From contig CAKVNA010000001.1 in assembly GCA_934776915.1 (NCBI GenBank), forward strand, positions 1 through 20,697: 20,697 bases of DNA. Direction: 5' to 3'. Below the pieces are notes generated by a model. It worked only from the letters and a program-made list of their open reading frames with translations, ran no database searches and was not told the origin of the DNA. Below are positions 20,301-20,697 of the stretch, piece by piece. Every line of letters starts with the position of its first letter. Within the stretch, counting starts at the first letter, position 1. The position numbers and the translations under genes are program-made. This stretch comes from an uncultured Clostridia bacterium (GTDB lineage: Bacteria; Bacillota; Clostridia; Christensenellales; UBA1242).

Positions 20301-20697
20301 AACCTTCACTTCTGCCTCTGGCGCAACAGAAACAAAAGAAATTATTGTTGTTTATCCACAAACTGGCTTTAATGTTGGCGACACAGTTATGGTGCTTGGG
20401 GACATTGACGACTTCTCCTCAAGCCCAGCAGAAATTGGACAATTCAGCAGCGAAGGCACTCTTAGAACAGTTGTCAGCATGGTCAACGATTATGCAGAAG
20501 AAAACGGCAGCATAAGCCGTGGCAACTATGTTTGTGCAAACACAACTTTGGATTGGGCAATCACCAGAACTCAAGCCATTGTTGCAAATTGGTTTGTTGG
20601 CTTTGTTGGCGACAACGCAACAGAAACAATAAATTACACCTATCTTGAAGACGGAATGCTTAAAGTTAATCAAGATTATTATGACCAAGCAGAAAAC
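8224..20697 (+). CDS. Giant secreted multi-helix surface protein (3'-partial, at least 4158 residues)
   Basis: The frame stays open from ATG 8224 to the last base, 4158 codons, and the C-terminus lies beyond the window. The N-terminus is a signal peptide. Then follow helix 1 (residues about 140-1354), cap, Ig-like and FTP domains (about 1566-1644), a start module, helix 2 with a non-helical insert (about 1720-2839), cap, YDG-like domain, a second FTP domain (about 3051-3145), helix 3 (about 3298-3479), and a non-helical stalk with MBG-like repeats. About 30 GG[AG][IVLM] turns and many N-C-x-F strands are seen. Its own promoter and the terminator before it suggest separate transcription from its upstream paralogue. 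It is probably exported by Sec and surface-attached. Adhesion is inferred from the resemblance to Pmp-type and other beta-helix adhesins; the ligand is unknown. Anchor type cannot be judged because the end is missing. Confidence 0.94.
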   Translation, partial: MKNLNRKFLKVVCSSLLGVVALLGGIMLSPNFFARTSAYAAGQVITQEDSLLGVSVKKIHVGGSMSNTVKSLLDSKAIKYEGADDNKYFVTNSDITYSFVFDSAVKQEEYDTNWGTDKPFAFDGFTFEADQNFTKGTMLTLTNFQNVKFKNCTFIGKSDVSGMAFNIDTGTVKAKFENCTFKDFGGTIISASSSEITFSGKNTFSNNNSGTSALIDVSAPEGTNNNYSLTFAAGENNKTVFENNIASNIINTDYVILNMNNVDFVSNAGRIINTAATAPTLNNVNIKNNTSIGSVLNLGVGTALNFTDVTLDGNNVSLAPTSGVTNAVIAIAFSGTIEGEINGLIINNISNVDNVVINQTSDKSGTFNINNANITGGGSAFKFNKVANVNIGTAENSDGNNAKTGLVASGCSGDVLKVENATEFNLINSNIGNLETNDILSRGIYLYEVGKNASLEKTPKLTNVTVYNCKAPNGESGAGLYMQDSKVKMTNCNFTGNVAGKGGNGGAVYVSGESSLKIVNSTFDSNGTDDSSETSGFGGAIYVGSGSFEIDKSQDTVVTFRNNHASKGGAIYLADRATFNAENKESGIENIPTTYFISNTAAYDGGAIYSKSSLQLQKYNFAGGGAGQNGGAIYFENREGSFQLKTCSFENINAANGGAVYVAAAGAVVFGAPGEDNYQLDGNTFTSCSATGAGIAYINAAAKIRIWQAEFDAKNVAGVAAESGVLVINSNVKSTVEIRSLKIANYLTANMGAVAILSENEAKIDATISKFEVTNVTAQNVSSKGGALYLDGNVEANVSEAAFTSTYADEGGAIYLSGGANLTISNVDFVSIATEKSATLSRAVTGAVVYVTGSTITLSDATITGTVISQAGSLMNFEKASKATLENVEFASNTVYSQSSLDGFGLVVDREVEFSITGGRFAGNVFAKDVINFADQMGYFVSGVVFEGNEIKTSTTNGILKVTNSNNIIQNCEFIDNTAAGDCAGVFVTGNSYSYTITGCTFKNNKGSVGSAVRVADNADVKLTLDNCEFINNFSTNGAVSSRKELLIKNSEFIGNTSTGNAGAVSAEVLTVQNTIFSNNKAANNGGAIFISSSSAQALRILDGETKFISNSADRGGAIFISSNTGVILEECYFEGNSATTDGGAICNLGSLVATGISLVGNTSDSRGGAIYSQGNLSLSDIDSNTAIFEGTTSGTSENGGAIYVTSENSVASSTYIENVKFGNFAATNGGVMYIGGGYVKISNSTFGGENITTSATNGAALYINTQNASADIFDTNFYNSTGAFVYTTGNATNGNPFVSFNNVSLLGSQSAGMQLNGGRVYFHDVTVSSSANAQVVINGATLNISGKIDITGGNNGNLVIGNSPIYLNGPLSKNSKIGITTTPTAWESESRPGKIVVQASKDRPYVMKASDVECFEADNAAFTLGHSFSNLDANSSGVIYATTVLQSGATFVASDFKGSVNYYSNELSSLPFSLMQVYVNGEKLTASYNSETKTGTFTNQDGSVTYTYSFASFATARRGTEKPFPEDKTTAAAGTYYLINYLSTGSSRIERQSTITLTAQGQLTIEELPVVDNLFVGHALSSATLSQGKAEFGVDSIAGQFNWKDGSQIARTTAGYGVYTVVFTPTNTTLFAPVEFEMLVEVKGYDKLEYKQVDSSNGFYRNNTYVGSSISDILSKMSDGGVIYVGTTIKTSESIAVDNKTVTFMRASGFTGSMFENTTLGSKNMTGKIIIDGANISGVSGGESVANAVKFTTGSHSIYDGVTIQNHNGTGSAVLANNATLVFYGGKILDSYTTSNGGGLIADENAVVTIYDITIQNCSAEGNGGGLYVTQSAKVTIYDADILDCVAANGGGLYAEGGSSEIVISNINLVSNTALYKDSTTTGLGGGAYFAKVPSVYQATIKYNNAQLGGGLYFESCDTTFGLGRVGAISILGNVAAQNGGGIYAKDLFKASGISVENNKAQNGGGLFVETKVNSSVTTLTNCEFVGNIVHYVKSSETDSTNNGITGNGSAIYAGNIVLNGVQVVNNGIEDATSSSISGGAVYFSYKLSMANSYVSSNYAQGTPNENGLDIHSAGVASVGAKVEEVNITNSTIANNLIQNLNTSQGVATTSGSQLWVHSGNVYISNSLIEANSEDEIAINQYILDKDFGNNVTRIASTAKFIVSGNVQILGKLQLTRVDATSLDEVDSSTNLILDSISADSVINLALDLDKEDTVIADISSSNLKIEEYQLIFVNLPQKIHFDNLEPHKQLLLDRTENDASGYEELKYSGSTKEINESNKKDISSKKKVIWNVSSKDTNNATFYKINSGVTVNVSDMIADLYNNANTRFGTLFENYGTLIINNLKLTSIATDIATDKEKFDANGAYAIVNHGTLVLSASEFIAAPILNRGTLIIQDGTILRDVKVTAAVKNEGNLIINSGSFSGNIFGVVDNGNETSNAYTEINDGTFFNNEANGAVLNLTKGRGVINGGTFENNIVKTEANKVTFGGTMYVSKDATLEIAGGVFESNAAGFGGAVYVEGSLTVSGGLFVANKTFSLGEKDNGKDGLGGAIFAYGGKVTIRGGIFEDNKAYSGGAIAALGSEINIYDGVKFVGNAIKIDTNVNNTYNFSDNGSLKITSGAAIYVDHGTVLNIYGGDFLQNGEAKGNGTIFVNGNDTIFNMYGGVIYGNSTAAGGALYLNGGTTNISGGIISNNTTKTRSSEGEGSAIYSGSELNMSGGLITSHSGAKSVLFITGGNSGFATISNNTQICNNGDSSTESIIKVTATLTINGGYIGGNTANSNNNSSIINLQERGKVTISGGKITNNISAYGAIGGVTSGVTLSGTPYIFENFGASASTDQRNIYLAKDKGAITLIGDLRVGSKVGIFANSSDITSNYILAVEGKLESSSSEGSSSSVSIKSKNLQYFISDAKNEENTNGNNVFAASFETGNTDLGNISKLWFGKSQSKVNEDTTPIKYIASDYIGDYDGAYHSISVTLEDNTNYDIQYYQSSTRNLGEGILNNDNIWSNSYSHIISGKSYIYFRFRSKSDLTKTSSYDCRVIEIGAKNVHIEESPVLNTTIYYNASTPLSKSYLDQYLSGAQAKIYDAERYSKGEKVEIKGRFEWGESYTYFNKVGLKKCTVIFVPDENTYSSYSTATCEIYVTVYARELYYGTGKDASEATFYVDSAMETTLKSATSEEVKIAGEKPTEFHTDMGAAFGALTDGGKIVLAQTYVIGTANTKWERESGGRVTITRATGFTKNLINVEDSASLEITGTITIDGGAVWNVTTYPTSNFPSNLTDLTRNYNTGVVAEESSIKVKKGGTLNLGSGVILANAENINDGGAIANYGTTTIDGGTLQSNMAKNGGAIANYGALDIRNATLIRNLANVKVPATGVQYGYGGAVYQDKEANSETNAKVTVTKSTISNNRSFAYGGAMGIIHGEVKFDGGTNETATTISNNYSRAGAAIYSCSQLFVKSLIVENNQTTSGKNSSIFLRGQGEMMRLYDGSAPNNPTPSTPAIKINGQIVLYDKSNSDALGTYPYIRQLCNVEGTMYVYSMKEGENNSDVMINDIGRVLAVVERNANTDVYKSSSSINTEIAVITTHPEVAGEFGNKEASLVEVGGEFSFYLFKSSTETEISDPSKDQDNAESVEENRWVKVTAKYGDEYAKYIDSSDQRIIKLSQSGEAAERFKQSGQAIKGYVYMASSDSWSLNTQVRFGQNMCAEWTLANPVFTVNAQILDENDEVVGNSYNAATDEVSVNYGERIKLSIEVENKADYQYSYEWVWLNGNAQVPFKQSGDVGAMSDSLILKHVFSAQIIVGVVVTGKGANDETTTTQRTYISCNNIRITPAQLGLSLVKNEFVYNHNERNPLYKNGQYVAEAKDENYNLSISKLNGKTASNDGEPLALPYSENLSSLQLVGSMFVMANGEKQPITSAIQTGKYILDINSQLAASGSVKDSDGDRYDYFGNLDYILIENTNKNWSITPLQVEVEKWVYAQQTGVESFKIVGDYTNSIQNLSGYSFIVLPVFKNTANDYIRFKLQTTFTSASGATETKEIIVVYPQTGFNVGDTVMVLGDIDDFSSSPAEIGQFSSEGTLRTVVSMVNDYAEENGSISRGNYVCANTTLDWAITRTQAIVANWFVGFVGDNATETINYTYLEDGMLKVNQDYYDQAEN
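8640..12285 (+). repeat. Beta-helix 1 of gene 2
   Basis: Coils begin with two K-F-K-N-C-T-F / K-F-E-N-C-T-F strands at about 8667 and 8745 and continue for about 1200 residues. The first part (to about 9650) lacks the GGAIY turn and uses N-N-x-N and L-N-x-x-N strands. From 9733 on, GGA[IV]Y turns appear repeatedly (for example 9838, 9928, 10036, 10114, 10192, 11821). Coils are degenerate, with no strict tandem copies. Confidence 0.86.
12286..12375 (+). other. Cap-like segment closing helix 1 of gene 2
   Basis: The pattern is G-N-L-V-I-x-x-x-x-I-Y-L-N-G-P-L-S-K-N-S-K-I-G-I-T. It shares the N-L/I..., G-x-L, S-x-I-G-I core with 6025-6120 and 16741-16836. The same kind of segment (N-x-Y-L...G-x-L...A-x-I-G-V) is familiar at the end of repeat arrays in large exported Bacillota proteins. 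Confidence 0.65.
12919..13155 (+). other. Ig-like 'FTP' domain, gene 2 copy 1
   Basis: Starts with I-E-E-L-P-V, then L-S-S-A-T-L-S-Q-G-K-A, G-Q-F-N-W-K-D-G-S, Y-T-V-V-F-T-P-T-N-T-T-L-F and L-V-E-V. This is the best-conserved of the three copies and fits the common G-x-F-x-W-K-D-G...F-T-P...V-x-V Ig-like repeat. It links helix 1 to helix 2. Confidence 0.72.
13231..13440 (+). other. Helix-initiating module, gene 2 copy 1
   Basis: Reads S-I-S-D-I-L-S-K-M-S-D-G-G-V-I-Y-V, then S-I-A-V-D-N-K-T-V-T-F-M-R-A-S-G-F-T, then K-I-I-I-D-G-A. It aligns with 17797-18015 (L-T-D-G-G-K-I, V-T-I-T-R-A-T-G-F-T, T-I-T-I-D-G-G) and more weakly with gene 1 at 6943-7155. Confidence 0.65.
13380..14720 (+). repeat. 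Beta-helix 2, first part (gene 2)
   Basis: Regular coils carry G-G-G-L-Y turns; the N-G-G-G turns at 13612, 13693 and 13771 are 81 and 78 bases apart (27 and 26 residues). Between them lies a repeated V-T-I-Y-D-x-x-I-x-x-C strand. Coils then become less regular, and the last clear GGAVY turn is at 14341. Confidence 0.83.
14710..15120 (+). other. Non-helical insert within helix 2 (gene 2)
   Basis: No GG turn or NCxF strand is seen here. The stretch is more charged and richer in Leu, Asp and Lys, with G-N-V-Q-I-L-G-K-L-Q-L, then S-V-I-N-L-A-L-D-L-D-K, Y-Q-L-I-F-V-N-L-P, and a lysine cluster K-K-D-I-S-S-K-K-K. The first part vaguely resembles the cap segments (G-x-L...S-x-I). It probably separates two helices or forms a side domain. 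Confidence 0.55.
15145..16740 (+). repeat. Beta-helix 2, second part (gene 2)
   Basis: Coils here follow a different rule: G-T-L-x-I or x-L-x-I strands, then S-G-G-x-[FI]-x-x-N, with GGA[IV] turns at intervals. Repeated examples are I-N-G-G-T-F-E-N-N, I-A-G-G-V-F-E-S-N, V-S-G-G-L-F, I-R-G-G-I-F-E-D-N, I-Y-G-G-D-F and I-S-G-G-I-I-S-N-N. Cysteine is nearly absent compared with helix 1. Confidence 0.83.
16741..16836 (+). other. Cap-like segment closing helix 2 of gene 2
   Basis: Pattern: R-N-I-Y-L-A-K-D-K-G-A-I-T-L, then G-D-L-R-V-G-S-K-V-G-I. This is the clearest of the cap copies and matches the N-[IV]-Y-L...I-x-[LV]-x-G-x-L-x-x-G-[SA]-x-[IV]-G-[IV] signature. Confidence 0.72.
17101..17358 (+). 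other. YDG-like Ig domain (gene 2)
   Basis: Contains D-Y-D-G-A-Y-H-S-I-S-V, then Y-D-I-Q-Y-Y-Q, a disordered loop, then G-K-S-Y-I-Y-F-R-F-R-S-K and Y-D-C-R-V-I-E-I. The Y-D-G-x-x-H-x-[IL]-x-V...Y-x-V-x-Y...G-x-Y-x-V-x-[FY]-x-I order is the usual signature of YDG/MBG-type Ig-like repeats in Bacillota surface proteins. It serves as a spacer. Confidence 0.68.
17374..17658 (+). other. Ig-like 'FTP' domain, gene 2 copy 2
   Basis: Starts I-E-E-S-P-V like copy 1 (I-E-E-L-P-V). It has I-Y-Y-N-A-S-T-P-L-S-x-S-Y-L, then I-K-G-R-F-E-W-G, V-I-F-V-P-D-E-N-T-Y and E-I-Y-V-T-V. F-V-P replaces F-T-P. It links the YDG-like domain to the helix 3 start module. Confidence 0.7.
17797..18015 (+). other. Helix-initiating module, gene 2 copy 2
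   Basis: Reads M-G-A-A-F-G-A-L-T-D-G-G-K-I-V-L, then G-G-R-V-T-I-T-R-A-T-G-F-T and S-L-E-I-T-G-T-I-T-I-D-G-G. This fits the widespread start of beta-helix repeat proteins, where a predicted short helix with L-x-D-G-G-x-I precedes the first coils. Confidence 0.68.
18115..18660 (+). repeat. Beta-helix 3 of gene 2
   Basis: About 180 residues with G-G-T-L-N-L, G-G-A-I-A-N-Y-G (twice), G-G-A-V-Y, G-G-A-M-G and G-A-A-I-Y turns and T-I-S-N-N strands. It is short, like helix 2 of gene 1, and also follows an FTP domain plus start module. Confidence 0.82.
18188..18285 (+). repeat. 26-base perfect direct repeat in helix 3
   Basis: The words at 18188-18213 and 18260-18285 are identical over 26 bases (core GCGGTGCAATAGCAAACTAT). 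They lie 72 bases (24 codons) apart, one beta-helix turn. Both encode G-G-A-I-A-N-Y-G. This is the longest exact repeat I noticed and suggests a recent coil duplication or gene-conversion event. Confidence 0.88.
18661..20697 (+). other. Non-helical stalk of gene 2 with MBG-like repeats
   Basis: After helix 3 there are no GG turns. From about 19711 a unit runs I-T-P-A-Q-L-x-L-S-L...F-V-Y-N, then I-T-S-A-I-Q-T-G-K-Y-I-L-D-I, Y-I-L-I-E-N-T-N-K-N-W-S, and at 20122 a new I-T-P-L-Q-V-E-V-E-K-W-V-Y-A begins. The I-T-P-x-Q...VY / G-K-Y / W-x-I-x-P cycle of about 137 residues is typical of MBG-like Ig repeats. The part before it (18700-19700) is beta-rich but I recognise no family. The region probably continues past the window. 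Confidence 0.55.

Overview
The window is almost entirely two giant, co-oriented (+ strand) genes for secreted, repeat-built surface proteins. The first is cut by the left edge (1-7917, 2638 residues visible). The second is cut by the right edge (8224-20697, 4158 residues visible, no stop reached). I translated the second codon by codon and found no in-frame stop. Tryptophan is written TGG and no in-frame TGA was seen, so the standard bacterial code fits. A 306-base A+T-rich gap separates the genes. It holds a strong intrinsic terminator, a consensus-like sigma-70/sigma-A promoter and an AGAGG ribosome binding site. The two genes are therefore probably separate transcription units.

Organism: there is no marker gene, so this is inference. 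A+T-rich intergenic DNA, a Gram-positive-style signal peptide, a single C-terminal membrane anchor instead of an outer-membrane barrel, and the DUF6273-like, YDG/MBG-like and Pmp-like (GGAIY / FxxN) modules together suggest an uncultured, probably host-associated, low-G+C Bacillota (Clostridia-like) bacterium. Lineage is not proven.

Layout of gene 1: an N-terminal DUF6273-like globular domain (about 190-828); a linker; a very long right-handed beta-helix of GG[AG][IV]Y / NCxF coils (about 1603-6020); a cap-like segment (6025-6120); Ig-like strands and an 'FTP' Ig-like domain (6640-6867); a short start-of-helix module (6943-7155); a second short helix (about 7186-7737); and one transmembrane segment with a basic tail (7816-7914). 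Layout of gene 2: signal peptide (8224-8343); helix 1 (about 8640-12285); cap (12286-12375); FTP domain (12919-13155); start module (13231-13440); helix 2, broken by a non-helical insert near 14710-15120 (13380-16740); cap (16741-16836); YDG-like domain (about 17101-17358); FTP domain (17374-17658); start module (17797-18015); helix 3 (18115-18660); then a non-helical stalk with MBG-like repeats to the window edge.

The genes are paralogous in architecture. The same ordered block (cap, Ig/FTP domain, 'L-x-D-G-G' start module, new helix) occurs three times across the two proteins. They probably act at the cell surface as long fibres for adhesion or interaction. No enzyme active site, RNA gene, CRISPR array, insertion sequence or attachment site was seen.
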